From Heliopora coerulea (Eukaryota > Cnidaria > Anthozoa > Scleralcyonacea > Helioporidae), in assembly GCA_030142905.1 (NCBI GenBank), contig JASJOG010000071.1, forward strand, positions 1,515,780 to 1,579,779: a DNA stretch of 64,000 bases, in the 5' to 3' direction. The notes below the pieces were generated by a model. That model did no database searches, was not told where the DNA came from, and was given only the letters and a program-made list of their open reading frames with translations. The position numbers and the translations under genes are program-made. Each line of letters starts with the position of its first letter. Within the stretch, counting starts at the first letter, position 1. This document shows positions 32,324 through 44,209 of this stretch, piece after piece.

Positions 32324-33299
32324 GTAAGACGCTTACAGTTTGTTGATTTTTTCTCCTTAACATGTAAATCAGTGTACTGTTGCCGTTACTTTACAAATGA
32401 AAGTGAACGTACAGAGATATAACGTCATAGGGTAGATAGGTTCTGTGAAGCGCTTCGGCTTTTAAAAATATTCTAGGATGTTATTGTTGAATGAAATGAA
32501 ATGATTTTGAGAAGTACATGAAGTGGACGTAAAGGGTTACGTTTGTGTGTAAACGGTTATTGTGATTCGTAATCTTGTACACCACAATTTTATTTTTGGC
32601 ATGCAAAGACATAACCTTCGGTTAATTTGACTCTTGGGAATTATGAAAATTTGAGATATAGTAGAGATGGAATGACGTATTGTTAAGTTTTTATCATGCA
32701 AGTGAGTTGGTAAAATGTTTTTTTTTCTGAATATCTTGTGGAGCTATCAGCAAAAATAAAAGTATGAGGTTTTGTCTAAATTATTTAGTAGTGGCAGGTT
32801 TTGCATTTGATAAGGTTATCATTTCATTCTAATATCAATGGTACAGTAGTAGAATTGTCAATGGGAGGTTTTTAGGTGAAGATAAAACTTGCAGTTGAAA
32901 AGACCACATTGAAAGATAGGCTTGCTTTTGTATCTATTAATTTCTTGGATATGATGGGATAAGTGTACTGTATTAAGATTGTTTTATTGGATAGGTAATA
33001 AGGTGATAGGAAATACTGTTAATTAAATATTCAGCTTGTGTGCAGCATTCATTATGAGTAAATAGTAGGAGTAATGAAAAAATCTGATGGCAAATACACT
33101 GTAAAAATCCCTCTGTATAAGAATGAAACATGACTTACAGGAGTGACACATTCAATTTCCTGGTGGTTGTATTAGTACTCTGAATGGCTTCTGCCATGCA
33201 ATCAGACTTAAACTTTTCATGATATTGAAATTTCAACCAGTATTGGAAGAGTACCAAATGCATGATCTTTAATTTAATATGTCAGATGGTACATTCCCT

Positions 33300-33545
33300 T
33301 ACAAAAATGTCCTATAGGAATTCTTATAAGAATCTCTTTGGTCATTCCTATAAGAATTTAGGACTAATATCCTATAGGAATGTGATTCCTATTGGAATGT
33401 TATTCCTATAGGCTTATAGAAATTTTTCCTATAGGAGTTGCTCTTATAGGAATTGCTACTATAGGAATTCCTGTAGGTTTATGATTCCTATACTATAGGA
33501 TAATTATTAAAGTAGGATTCTAAAAGGAATTTCTACAAGAAATAC
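33300..33545. repeat. Left palindromic subterminal array of the EnSpm-like element
   Basis: At least ten imperfect copies of TCCTATAGGAATTCTTATAAGAAT-like words occur, each itself nearly palindromic. Arrays of short subterminal motifs are the transposase-binding sites of plant CACTA elements; the same role here is inference. Confidence 0.65.
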
Positions 33546-33934
33546 CAACAAAAGCTCATCAACATGACCATACAAATTCAGCATTTCTATTGTAAAGGTA
33601 TAGAAATGCTTGTTAAAAGGCAAATTAACCAAAGCAGCATTTATAAATTAAAAGACAACACCACAGATGACTACAACAATTATATCAAGAAGATATATTT
33701 TCAATGCCAGATATTTACACAGCTGTATCATAAAATGGTATGTATACATATTTATTTCTAAACTTTACAGCACTTCACAACATTATTGATTTTTGAAGTC
33801 ATATACTGACGAATTTCTCTCTGGGTGCAGCCAAACTTCATTGATGCATAAGCTATAAAAAATATTGTTTCAGTTTATGTTGAGTCAACTATAGCATAAA
33901 GTACCACAAAACATTTTGAAAACACAGTTCTTAT

Positions 33935-36452
33935 TTACTTACAGCATATGCTTTCAACTTTTTCTTTATCCAATTGTGGCTTTGCCTCTAAACCTTTGTG
34001 TGCATTTGATTGCCGCCCAGTGACTGAGTGAGTGCACAACACCTTCCTCGACCACAGCATTGGCATCAAAGAATAAATAAATTCTTTGGCAGTTGCTTTG
34101 GTGACTAGAATTTTCTTTTGCCCCTTGGTCACTTTCACAGCTGGACAAAGGATTATCTGAAACAGCAAGAGTTTAACATTGTTGTTATGCTTTGATTTCA
34201 AAATAAGTAATGAAAGGGAAACCACAACGGTTAGTACTTCTTATACAACACTTACATTCTCTGTTTCACTGTCAGAATTGGATGACAACGACCAGGTGGA
34301 CTCTGCACCAACACTTGATGTGCTTGCAGCTGGAGAGTAAGCCCTTTCCTCACTAATATTTCTTTTTAATTGTTTCTGTGAGGGACTTGGTTGTGGAGAC
34401 TGAGTTTTCTGGTATTCTGCTGGAGGCTTCTTTTCATTTGTGTATTTCTTATTGAATTGTTTTAGGCATTCTACTGACTCTTTAAGTTCATGGACAACAT
34501 CTTGCATGTTTTGCATCTCTGAATAATAGAATAGAGAATGAGTTGGACTTGAACTATTTGTCAACATGACTTACCTGTCATATTGAAGACAATAGTTCTC
34601 AAGGTGTTTATTTCCTCATTTTTGGCCTTTAGATCTTCCCTCAACTTTTAAATTTCCAATTTCAAATTTTTTTCATCATCCTCGTCGTTAGAAATTTCAG
34701 AATATACCTGTACCACAAATCAAGCATTGAAATGAAAGCACTTTCTTTTCTGAGATGTAGAGTGGCATTAAAGCTTTAAAAAAAAGATAATATCTAACCT
34801 GCAGTGCTGTTTTCTCCGCCACTTTTTCCTTTAAATGTTTAATATGTGCTTCTGACATTAGTGAATGAAAAGCATTTTTCTTCACTTTGCTTCTCTTAGC
34901 TATCTACAGGGATGTAAATGAGGCAAAGGTATTAGGAAAATATCCAAGGTATAAAAGTCAGCAGTTCAACAGTTTTCCTATTGGGAAAAATAATTCCGTG
35001 AAAACTCACCCTTGGTAAATCTTCGTCTTCTAAGTCTTTGTCCGCATAACGTGAGTTTTCCTTTCGAATTCGTTTTCCTTTCGAATTCGTTTTCCTTTTC
35101 CTGTTAAAAGTGTTTCTATGCTACCAGTTTTGATGTAGTGATTCATATAACGACGAATAGCATCAAACTGATCTAGGTAATTGGAACCACACTGGTGTTA
35201 TAGTTATGTAAATGTGGTTATTTAATGAGTGAGAGTTAGCATTGTGATGATATAATGCGCCCACAGCCTCGGGCTATGACACGCATGTGATGGCTACACA
35301 TAAGGGTATGTCATGAGAATCGATAGAATATGTATGAGTCTTGGTCTCAGAGTTGATGTAGGGCCCATATAAGTGTGGTAAAAATGATAGAATTACCAGC
35401 TAGTAGGAAAAGGAAGTCTAAGCCCACCGTATGTTACGGGTTGATGCGAGGTGTTAGATGGCTACGCAGTTGGCCATGTGGTGCCGAGTAAAAAATTGAG
35501 TACGTATATAGTATATAAAAAAAGAGAAGAGAGTAAACGATGACAGTAAAAGATGCGTAACATTGTCTCGTGCATAATTCTTTTGTGTCCCACGATATTT
35601 ATGCACAAGACAATGTTACGCATCTTTTACTCTTTCTCTCTGTATTGATACATACTTCTTTATCAAACTCTACACTGCATGGCCAACCGCGTAGCCGTCT
35701 AACTGTCGGTAAAACCCTAAGGCCGGATGGTCAGTTTTGAATTCCCGTATCGCACTCGTGCTAATTACTAATAGACCTTCACAACACAAATGTATACTCT
35801 ACGATTTACTCTGAAACTAAAGACTCTTATTCATTCACTCAACTCTACATGGCAGACCACTAGTGTAGCCATGTCACGCTCACTATAGCCCGCGGCTAAA
35901 AGCGCGTTCCATCAACAGTTTCACTCCCAATCGTTAGACAATCACAACTACACGACTGTAACACCAGTGTGGTTCCAATTACCTGCTCTAAAACCAAAAT
36001 ATCAAGTAAGAGTTCATCAACGATTTAAACAACGCAAAATGTCACATCCCGAGAAATTTTATCATCTTCTACTCTTTCACACAAACCAAAACTTTGAACT
36101 TACCATTAAATTTTAAAACACGGGCTGCATAAGTTCTTGCCTTAGTTTGATCGACTTCAAATTTACCGTTTCTGTTCGACCACTTTAAGTATTCCCTTTC
36201 CAGTGGCCACTTCACTAAAATTTCTTTATCATCTTCCCAATCTTCATTGTCGAGAATTGACGCATCTTCACCAGCAATCCATTCGCTTTCTCCAATGGCA
36301 CAGCTGTTGTCCTCACAAAATTCAACAGTGCAAACTTCATTGTTAACTGTTGATGAGACAAACTGTAATAAGAAAAGCTCGAAAAAAGCAAAAGAAAAAA
36401 GCCAAATTGCCAGCACGTGCTTGGTTAAATCTGAGGACACGAGCATCAACAA
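33935..36452 (-). pseudogene. BEN-domain-like companion gene of the EnSpm-like element
   Basis: This multi-exon gene reads leftwards. Exon 1 (about 36,345-36,107) reads EWIAGEDASILDNEDWEDDK, then ILVKWPLEREYLKW, ending at a donor GTAAGT. A short basic exon (about 35,100-35,010; GKRIRKEN-like) could be a nuclear localisation signal. An exon at about 34,905-34,803 has EAHIKHLKEKVAEKTAL. Exon 34,560-34,260 is serine/proline-rich. The last exon (about 34,155-33,945) reads KATAKEFIYSLMPMLWSRKV and ends PQLDKEKVESI. That final part resembles the C-terminal half of a BEN domain ('a..fir.Ll..lF....l....g.....LD..kv..I'). An in-frame stop near 34,650 and a foldback in an intron suggest decay. A DNA-binding accessory role is inferred. 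Confidence 0.5.
35176..35983. mobile_element. 808-bp foldback element in an intron of the BEN-like gene
   Basis: It begins GGTAATTGGAACCACACTGG and ends with the reverse complement, CCAGTGTGGTTCCAATTACC. It is flanked by TGATCTA (35,169-35,175) and TGCTCTA (35,984-35,990), a 7-bp duplication with one mismatch. The whole element folds back. Outer arms match again around GCTACGCAGTTGGCCATG / CATGGCCAACCGCGTAGC. The centre is a near-perfect hairpin, GTAAAAGATGCGTAACATTG / CAATGTTACGCATCTTTTAC. No ORF is present. It is a non-autonomous foldback or MITE, younger than its EnSpm host. Confidence 0.8.
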
Positions 36453-36742
36453 ATAAAGGCATTCAATTGGCTAATTCAGACTTCGCTTAGTCAGCAACAT
36501 TCCTTAGCATAAACGTCATCATCGGTAAAAGCATTTACGGAATTACGGTAAACAGCTTCAGCGTCCGTTACCATGACTCCAGCCTATCAAAGTGATTGCT
36601 CAACAGGTAGGTGCAAGAAAATAAGAATAATTAATCTCCAATACAAGGTTGTTTTCATGCACCCTTCATTCGATGAGTGTTTCATCTTCCAGAGAGTTCA
36701 TAACTGCTATTTCTATTCTATCCTGCCTTCATTTATTGCAGA

Positions 36743-39702
36743 ATGCCTCAAAGGGGACCATACAAGCAATATGAGGTTGACCCAAGCATTAATATTCCCA
36801 AGTCAACCTTCTATGCCAGACGTCGTAAACGGTGCCATCACGAACTTGAGGAAGAGAACAACATAGATTATACTGCAAATCCATCTGAATCAGCCATGCT
36901 CAGAGTTTCAGGTACGTTTTCTGGTATTGATAAATAAACTTCTATTTATATAAATAAACTGGTATTGATAAAGAATCATCCTACATAATAGATGATCAAC
37001 TAAATTGACATTAAAAATGTTTTCTATTCAGCTTGAAGAGAATGTTAGTGATCATGAAGTTCCCATTGAGGTAGATGATCAATTGAGTCAGGTAAGCAAA
37101 CGTCACCCTAAATTGGACTGAATGAGCTCAGTTTCGTGTTATTATTCATTCTAAGGTTTTTCTTAAATCTTGATTTAAGGATGGAAGAAGAAATATGGAA
37201 GACTTCTTGCAAAAAAGAAATCCAATTTATCCTGGTTCTAATGTCACCACAGCTCAGTGCCTCCTACTAGTTTTATCTTTTTACATTCGACATCATCTTA
37301 CCAATGAGGACCTAGATGATTTGTTGAGTCTTTTAAACGTCATACTTCCCAATTATGTACCTAATACCAAATACAAATTCTTTAAAGAATTTAATTTACA
37401 TGTGGGAACAGTTCAGGTAAGAATAAAATACTGAATTGGTGTAGTAATTAGTTCTTTTAAATTTAAATTTAATACTGTAATTTATTGAACTGTCATAGGT
37501 TTCTAAAAATGAGCTCTTTTTTTTAACTTTTAGTCTCACTATTATTGTGCATCATGTTCCTTTTACCTTGGTGAAGACATTTCCGAAAGAAATTGCGAGT
37601 CTTGTTGCAAAAGGTTTAATACTGAAGATAACATAAAAAATTAAAATTATTTTTTATACCTTCCAATGGAAGAGCAACTTAAGGACTTGCTTTCAAATGA
37701 GAAATTGTCACCTCATCTTATCAACCATAACCTTTCTGCAAGTAGAAACTCTGTTGTTTCAGACACAACATCAGCTAGACTCTGTCAGGAGTTGGTAGAA
37801 AAACACAAGTTTTCATGGAATGACTTATCATTGACTTGGAGCACTGATGGAATTCCTATCTTTGAATCATCACACTATTCAATTTGGCCTATTCAAAGTG
37901 TGATTAATGAACTACCTCCCCACTTAAGAGGAAAGCATATTTTACTTAATGCAATCTGGTTTGGCAAAAGTAAGCCTGTAATGAACACATTTTTAAAGCC
38001 TTTTGCTGAGGAGTGCAAGAAGCTGGAACAAGAAGGGTTCACAATACACAGTGAGGCCCAGACCAGGAAGGTTTTTGCTGTTGTCCTTTCTGCTGATTCA
38101 CCAGCTCGAGCTATTGTTAGAAATTGTAAACAATTCAATGGACAACATGGCTGTGATTGGTGTGAATTTCCTGGTGAAACTGTTGCCAGTGGTGGTCCTC
38201 CAACTCGATATTACCCTTACAGGTACCAATCATTATTTTAATTTTAGTATTGTACTGTTGAACTATTGATTGAAAAATCATATATACATTAAGCTTGGCT
38301 TAGATGAAATAGCAATTATTAAGCTAAATTTTTTACAGTTTTATACTTACTAGCTCTAACTGGTAGAATTACAAGCAACATTTAGAAAGTTTGCCTGTTT
38401 GGTTTGGAGTAAAATACATTGAGTTTCTTTTAGGGGTCCTCCAAAATTGCGTACTACTGAAAGGCAACTGCGATATAGTCTTGAAGCCATGACGAAGAAA
38501 GAAGCAGTAAAAGGGGTGAAAGGACCATCAGTGATTGGTGTTTTTCCAACCTTCGATCAAGTACGAGGTGTGTCTGTTGACTTTATGCATTGTGTCTGCC
38601 TTGGAGTTGCCCGTCAATTTGCTGATTCATGGTTAGATAGCAGCAACAAAGACATGCCATATTATATTGGTAATAAGGAGCATGAAATAAACCTTAGGCT
38701 AGAAGCCATTGAAGTCCCCAGTGAAATTAGTCGTCCACCTCGCTCCATAACTGACCGTAAATATTGGAAAGTATCAGAGTGGAATACTACCAAGAATGTT
38801 TCTTCAACATTTCTTTTTATTTGTCCATGGAGTCTACTGCCTTCTTGGTGACTCAATCAAGCAGAGCACCATTAATGTAGCAGACGTCTGTTTGACAAGA
38901 TTTGTAATTCAAACAGAAGATCTTTATGGTTTGAAAAGCTGCTCATTTAATGTCCACCAGTTAGTACATTTGGCTCGCTCAGTCAGTCCAACACTGTGGC
39001 CCTTTATGGTCATCAGCTGCTTTTTTGTTTGAGTCAAGCAACCATTATTTGCAGAAGATGTTCCATGGTTCACAATTTGTTCCAAAACAAATTGCAGAGT
39101 CCTTTATTTCGTCACGAAAGATTACTGTCTTTGGAAAACAGTGCATTGATGATGAAACATTTCCCACCGTGCTTAGTCTGTATCAGAGTCTGACAAACAA
39201 TAAGCCTGTGGGTAATGAAACTGTTTTTTCCGATACTGTTAAAGGTATTGGTCAAGAAAACCCAATACAGCTTTCTGCATCACAAACACTTGCAGTTCAG
39301 CAGCTCCTAGGTGTAACAGTAACCAATCGAAGTGGAATTCTGTACTCAAGGTTTATTATAAATCATAGATATTTTTCAAGCATCCAATATGTGCGCTCGA
39401 AAAAACACATAAACCACAGTATAACATTTGAACATGAACATTTCAAATATGGTAGCATTATTGGTTTATTATTTATTAAACCAACATGCTCATGTAATGT
39501 AAATAATTTGCAATATTGTTCTTGTACTTCTTATATTCTGCTGTTAGTACAACCAATGGTTGAGTGCGCAAGACCACTGTACAGTGAAAGGAATGTCAGT
39601 GGCATTGTAAATAGTTTCTTTCTAGCTCAAGCAGAACTGTCTGGAATGCAAATAGCCATATATCCAGATCAGGTTAGGAGAAAATGTATAAAATTAGTTT
39701 AA
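36743..39702 (+). pseudogene. EnSpm transposase (Transposase_21-like), multi-exon, broken
   Basis: Exon 1 (36,743-36,911) begins MPQRGPYKQYEVDPSINIPK, a basic DNA-binding-like start, and ends at a GTACGT donor. Short exons follow near 37,032-37,091 and 37,180-37,414. Exon 4 (37,534-38,221) has a Cys cluster, YYCASCSFYLGED and CESCCKRF, then STDGIPIFESS, HILLNAIWFGKSKPVMN and QHGCDWCEFPG. Exon 5 (from 38,434) has VRGVSVDFMHCVCLGVARQF and a WKVSEW motif. Later segments in other frames include FNVHQLVHLARSV and FESSNHYLQKMFHGSQ. This order is that of Transposase_21-type EnSpm/CACTA transposases; the aspartates in STDG and SVDF are likely catalytic. Breaks are a TAA at 37,642-37,644, a frameshift near 38,790 and one near 39,000. 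Confidence 0.8.
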
Positions 39703-39839
39703 GGAAGGAAATATTACTTTTGTCTGCTTCCTTATCAAATTAATGACAACTAAGGGTCTCATTAAAACTAAATTGTGACTTTTACATCACTTATATTTGC
39801 AATGATTTTGTGGTTTGTGAAAGTTCCAATCATATAGTA

Positions 39840-40161
39840 TAACAGAGAATTCCTGTAAGACAAGACATGTCTTATAAGAATTTCTATAGGAAGGCACATT
39901 TTACAAAAATATCAATGGGACAAGATGTGTCCTATAAGAATTCCTATGGGACAAGACATGCCTTACAGGATTTCCTATAGGACCAAAAATACTATATAAG
40001 AATTCCTATAGGATCAGTCAGATCTTACAAAAATATCGGTGAGATAAGATGTGTCCTATAAGAATTCCAGTAGGAAAAGACGTGTCTAATAAGAATTCTT
40101 ATAGGACTAAAAATATCCTATAAGAATTCCTATAGGATCCTATAGGATATTTTCGTAAGGG
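39840..40161. repeat. Right palindromic subterminal array of the EnSpm-like element
   Basis: About nine copies of a unit like TATAAGAATTCCTATAGGA alternate with GGACAAGACATGTC and TTACAAAAATATC words. The spacing is roughly 45-60 bases. The array differs from the left end, which lacks the GACAAGA words, so the two ends are not simple mirror images beyond the TIR. Confidence 0.65.
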
Positions 40162-41329
40162 TTATTTGCCTGACATTTGTTGGCACTGGTATGCTTTATG
40201 TTTATGTATTATTTATGGGACTCCGTGTAAATGGTGTCACTGCAGTGGCTTTTTTGCTACATGTACAAGCTAAGGTTAGACCTTATGACTAGGAATTTGG
40301 CTTTGTAAATGCATGTAAACGTTTTGGTCAGTAAAGTACAACAAAGGGTAACACTGACTTATTTTGTGTTTGATTTAATTTCTTGGATGAGATGGCATAC
40401 CGTAAGTAAATTGTCATTTTTTTGACTTCTTAGGAAGTAATGTATAGGAAAATATGGTAAAAAAAATATTTGGCTTGTGTAATCATTATCAGCAAATGAG
40501 AGGAATTATAGAAAAAATGTAAAAAGGTTTGAAGGTAGTATTCTTCCAAGAAACAAGAGAAACTCATTCTCTTATTGTACAGTATTATGTTGCTCTCTTG
40601 ATTTTTGAAATAGTAACCTTTAAAATTTTTCTACATTGTCCAGAACTGCCTATAGGGCCCTCCATTTTGCTATTACTAGTGAAGAAACACCCTGAGTAGG
40701 AAATTCCATATTTTAGGAGTGAACAATGAGCTAAAAAGAGTGCAGATGCTTCAAGTTTGTCAGATTTTGTTTACATAACAGACATGGTCATGCTAATAGT
40801 CTATATAGCAATATTTTGGAAGCATTCCTTGGAGCAGCTTTCATAGGTCACTCAATAGTTCATGAGAGATGATTCTTAGGGTGCTGCATTGAATTTTGAG
40901 GGAATTGCATTTTTTAAAATAGTTTTCTGTAGGGTCTTACAAGAAAGTCATTTGCTATGTAATCACACTTAAATTTTCCTTGACTTTGAAAACGATATTG
41001 AAGAAGTTGAGATGTTGCAGATGTTCGATGTCTGGTTTAATGATTATATTAATTTAAGCATTACTGTATTGAATTGACCATCTTGGCAGTGGTATGTCTG
41101 TGTTAGCGAATCAAATGCTGGGTTAGGTTCAAAGGGTTATGACTTTGTTTCCCAATTTGATGGAAAGACATAAGTACCTGTAGATTGCATACTTTGCAAT
41201 CGACTAAGGATGGATAGTGTACTTTACATTGATTTAGCTAATATATAACTTCAGCTGAAGGTTTCTGCTGTCATGTCTATGAATTTGAAGAAAAGAATAG
41301 TTAGGTGAGGTCGGTAATGTGTAGAGTTT

Positions 41330-42552
41330 TTGAGACTTTAATAATCGGGATTGAATTAAAACTTTTAGTAAGAAAACATAGCGATAAAAGCCACGACGGA
41401 AATTTCGACGTTATCTAGACATCACAATCAAGCAAAGAAACAAACTGAAATTAAAGTAATCCTATGTATGATTGTTAATATGTAAATGACAAAACTTAAT
41501 CCGGTTCTAAGCAGACAATTCTATGAAATGAAGTAAAAACCAAATTGCTTGCTTGTAATTCATTTCGATTTGACAACGACTTTAAATAAAGTCGAAATAT
41601 TGCAATTATTCCTCGTCTTGTTATTAACTCATCTTGGCTTTTCAAGATGTCATTGTTTTTCAGGATTTGTATTTTACTTTACAAAACTTAAGCAATGCTA
41701 AATATTCAATTAATTTGTAAAATAATTTCTGTGAAAGTAAACTACACAAATAGACCTGAAATTGTTTCATAATAAAGTTAGACATACAATTCTGATTTAA
41801 TGAAGTCCGATCGTTAGTCCACCAAAGTCTCTCTTTCGTACTGCGAAGATATCGAGGGAACGCGATGACATTCTATTATGAAACCGAACGAAGGTTATAC
41901 ACTCAAACGTGTATTCATCGTCCCTATATTCAGCGGTCACCTTGCAGAAGTCCCTATGAGCAGTTTTTATTGTTCTCAACCTGGATTAAAAGGTAACCTC
42001 ACAAACTACTACGTAATTATAAGTAAATTTGCATTATTTTCCATTTTGTGTCAAAACAAAAATCTACAAATCTTCTTAAACGGCCTCTTTGAATACATAC
42101 TAAACCCTGTTGCCACGAGATTGGTGACGTACATTTAATTTCTGTATCTGTCAGTCAACTAGGCCGCTCATAATCTGATAACTGTACGTTGGTCCGGTTT
42201 CTTGTTCACTACTCCAGCTGCATTGGAATCCTTGATGTTAGGTATGCACTTCATCAAATATCAATCTGATTATGTTGCCAAATGAAAGAGTCAGCCTATC
42301 ACTTGCAACGACATTTTTTCAATAACAGCCCCTCATCAAAGCGATCATTAAGGTAGAGAAGTTTGTTGAGCAGCTGAACAAATCTTCATTTACGTCTATA
42401 TATTACGGCGTATTGTGCAATTTTTGCATGAGTTACAGTATGTGAAATTCCATTAAATTTGAATTAAGCTACTATTTCGCTATTTTCCAGGGGTGGCCAT
42501 TTAATGGAGGTTCTGCTGTAGTGTTGTGATCATGGACAAAACGAAGTATATA
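41330..42552 (+). pseudogene. Penelope-like element terminus, copy B
   Basis: It aligns with 14,695-15,750 of block A: the CGACGTTATCTAGACATCACAATC terminus near 41,412-41,435, then TTAATGAAGTCCGATCGTTAGTCC, CGTGTATTCATCGTCCC, CAACCTGGATTAAAAGG and ACTAAACCCTGTTGCCACG. It stops at CATGGACAAAACGAAGTATAT (42,532-42,552), where gypsy sequence begins. The RT motifs seen in block A lie beyond this point and are absent here. Confidence 0.65.
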
Positions 42553-43516
42553 CAACTGGATTACTCGCCGAATATAAAATCGATATAGGAACACAAGCCA
42601 ACGTAATTCCACATAGCCTATTTAAATGACTTCCAAAAAAAGCACAAATTACACCAAACGAAAGAGAAACTAATCGCATATGATGGAACAGAAATACCAA
42701 TTTCAGATAAATGAATATCACGACTAAAAACAAAAGGAAAGATTGATTATACGATACAGTTCTTCGTCATCCCAATCAAGTCGTCTCCGATCCTACGACT
42801 GGCAAACAAGTCAACACCTCAATCTTATCAAACGTGAAATGCAAATAAAGCGAAATTCTGATATTACACAACATTATGCACACGTTTTTGGAGATATTGG
42901 TTGCTTATCTGGAGAACATCGTCAATCTGAAAACAAATGCAAACCCGGTGGTACACCCTTCTCGTAAAGTACAGTATCTATTGAAAAACAACCTAAAAAC
43001 TGAACTTGAACGCAAGGAAAAAAAACCGAAATCATTGACAAAGTAGACGAACCGATCGATTGGGTGAATTCTCGAGTTATAATCGAGAAGCCAAATGGAA
43101 AACTGCGAATATGCCTTGATCCATATGATCTAAACAAGGCAATAAAGAGAGAACACTACCTAATACGTAACACCAAGTCAATCATGGCAGAAATGGCAGA
43201 TGCAAATTTCTTTTCGAGGTTAGACGCGTCAATTGGATATTGGCAAATAAAAGTTGATGAAGAGAGCTCAAAGATTCTAACGTTTAACACCCCATTTGGC
43301 AGGTATAAATCTAAGAGACTTCCCTTTGGAATCTTAAGTGCAAGTGAAGTGTTCCAGAAAAAGATAACCGAAATACTCGAAGGCATTGAAGGCTGCGCAA
43401 ATGTTCAGGATGACATCATCATTAGGGGAAAGACCAGAGAAGAACACAGTGTCCGCCTTTCGCAAGTCCTCGAAAGAATTGATATATCAAGTTTGAAGTT
43501 AAACAAGGAAAAATGT

Positions 43517-44209
43517 CAGCTATGGATTGACCAGGCGGAAAACGTAATCTCAAAAGGAATATCAAAGCCCAGCAAAATATCTTTACGAAAGCCATCGAGT
43601 CGGACACAGAAGTAAATAGTAATATTTAATAAAGTTCTAACGTTTCGTTGTATTAATCACAACATCATCAGAGAATAATTTACATACTGCCTAAAGCCTA
43701 AGTATATATAGTTACAAGGTGTAATAATATTCAAGCATTAACCAATCAGAGGACGTACTAAAAATAAAAGTTACAGGTATAAGAACACAAACAACATGGA
43801 ATAGTAAAGAAAAAATTATAAAAGGAAAAGTGGTGCTGAGCCAATATTGGCATTTAAACTTCTCTTACGAGAAAGTCTACTCATTCGAAATCTTAAACCC
43901 TCTTTAAATGCCAATATTGGCTCAGCACCACTTTTCCTTTTATAATTTTTTCTTTACTATTCCATGTTGTTTGTGTTCTTATACCTGTAACTTTTATTTT
44001 TAGTACGTCTTCTGATTGGTTAATGCTTGAATATTATTACACCTTGTAACTATATATACTTAGGCTTTAGGCAGTATGTAAATTATTCTCTGATGATGTT
44101 GTGATTAATACAACGAAACGTTAGAACTTTATTAAATATTACTATTTACTTCTGTGTCCGACTCGATGGCTTTCGTAAAGATATTTTGCTGGGCTTTGAT
44201 ATTCCTTTT
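43517..44209. mobile_element. Penelope-derived perfect palindrome inserted in gypsy RT
   Basis: Two arms of exactly 307 bases (43,552-43,858 and 43,903-44,209) are inverted copies around a 44-base loop and look near-perfect. A 35-base tail (43,517-43,551) precedes the left arm. The insertion is flanked by the 12-bp duplication AAGGAAAAATGT (43,505-43,516 and 44,210-44,221). Removing one copy rejoins the gypsy RT. The arms contain AACGTTTCGTTGTATTAATC and ACATCATCAG, the signature of PLE termini, and a hammerhead-like core. There is no ORF of its own. The high arm identity suggests a recent origin or gene conversion between the arms. Confidence 0.8.
44090..44121 (+). ncRNA. Hammerhead-ribozyme-like core in the right arm
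   Basis: CTGATGA at 44,090-44,096 and GAAAC at 44,115-44,119 are the two invariant hammerhead strands. Between them GTTGT/ACAAC (44,099-44,103 and 44,110-44,114) form stem II around GATTAAT. The mirror copy on the minus strand uses 43,643-43,671. Stems I and III and the cleavage triplet could not be settled by eye, so activity is open. PLEs are known to carry hammerhead ribozymes in their terminal repeats. Confidence 0.5.

Larger units (their letters stand above)
33296..40161. mobile_element. EnSpm-like DNA transposon carrying a BEN-like gene
   Basis: The element starts CCCTTACAAAAATGTCCTATAGG and ends CCTATAGGATATTTTCGTAAGGG, terminal inverted repeats that match with few differences. Comparison with the empty site in blocks A and C (GGTACTTTATTTGCC) shows it split block B at ...GGTACATT / TTATTTGCC..., consistent with a 2-bp TT target duplication. 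The ends carry arrays of TCCTATAGGAATTC-like palindromes (33,310-33,545 and 39,845-40,145). Inside are a plus-strand multi-exon transposase (36,743-39,702) and a divergent minus-strand multi-exon BEN-like gene (33,935-36,452). The transposase type matches EnSpm/CACTA; the CCC start instead of CAC is unusual. Both genes have breaks, so the copy is not autonomous now. Confidence 0.75.
27984..42552. repeat. Segmental-duplication block B (interrupted)
   Basis: It starts abruptly inside the hAT N-terminal region (TACTCTCAAAGCAGAGATG), next to the viral island, so its left end is missing. It then follows blocks A and C through the hAT, the GGCGGGTAATACGACAATCTTCGTG segment near 32,012, the frameshifted 31-codon ORF, and on to 33,295. 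An EnSpm-like element separates it from its continuation at 40,162-42,552, which includes a Penelope-like terminus matching block A. A further insert lies at about 30,878-31,880. Confidence 0.75.

Noticed and set aside
33300..33545. CRISPR-like array
   Set aside because: The repeated palindromic words are unevenly spaced, have no unique spacers, and lie at a transposon end in an animal genome.
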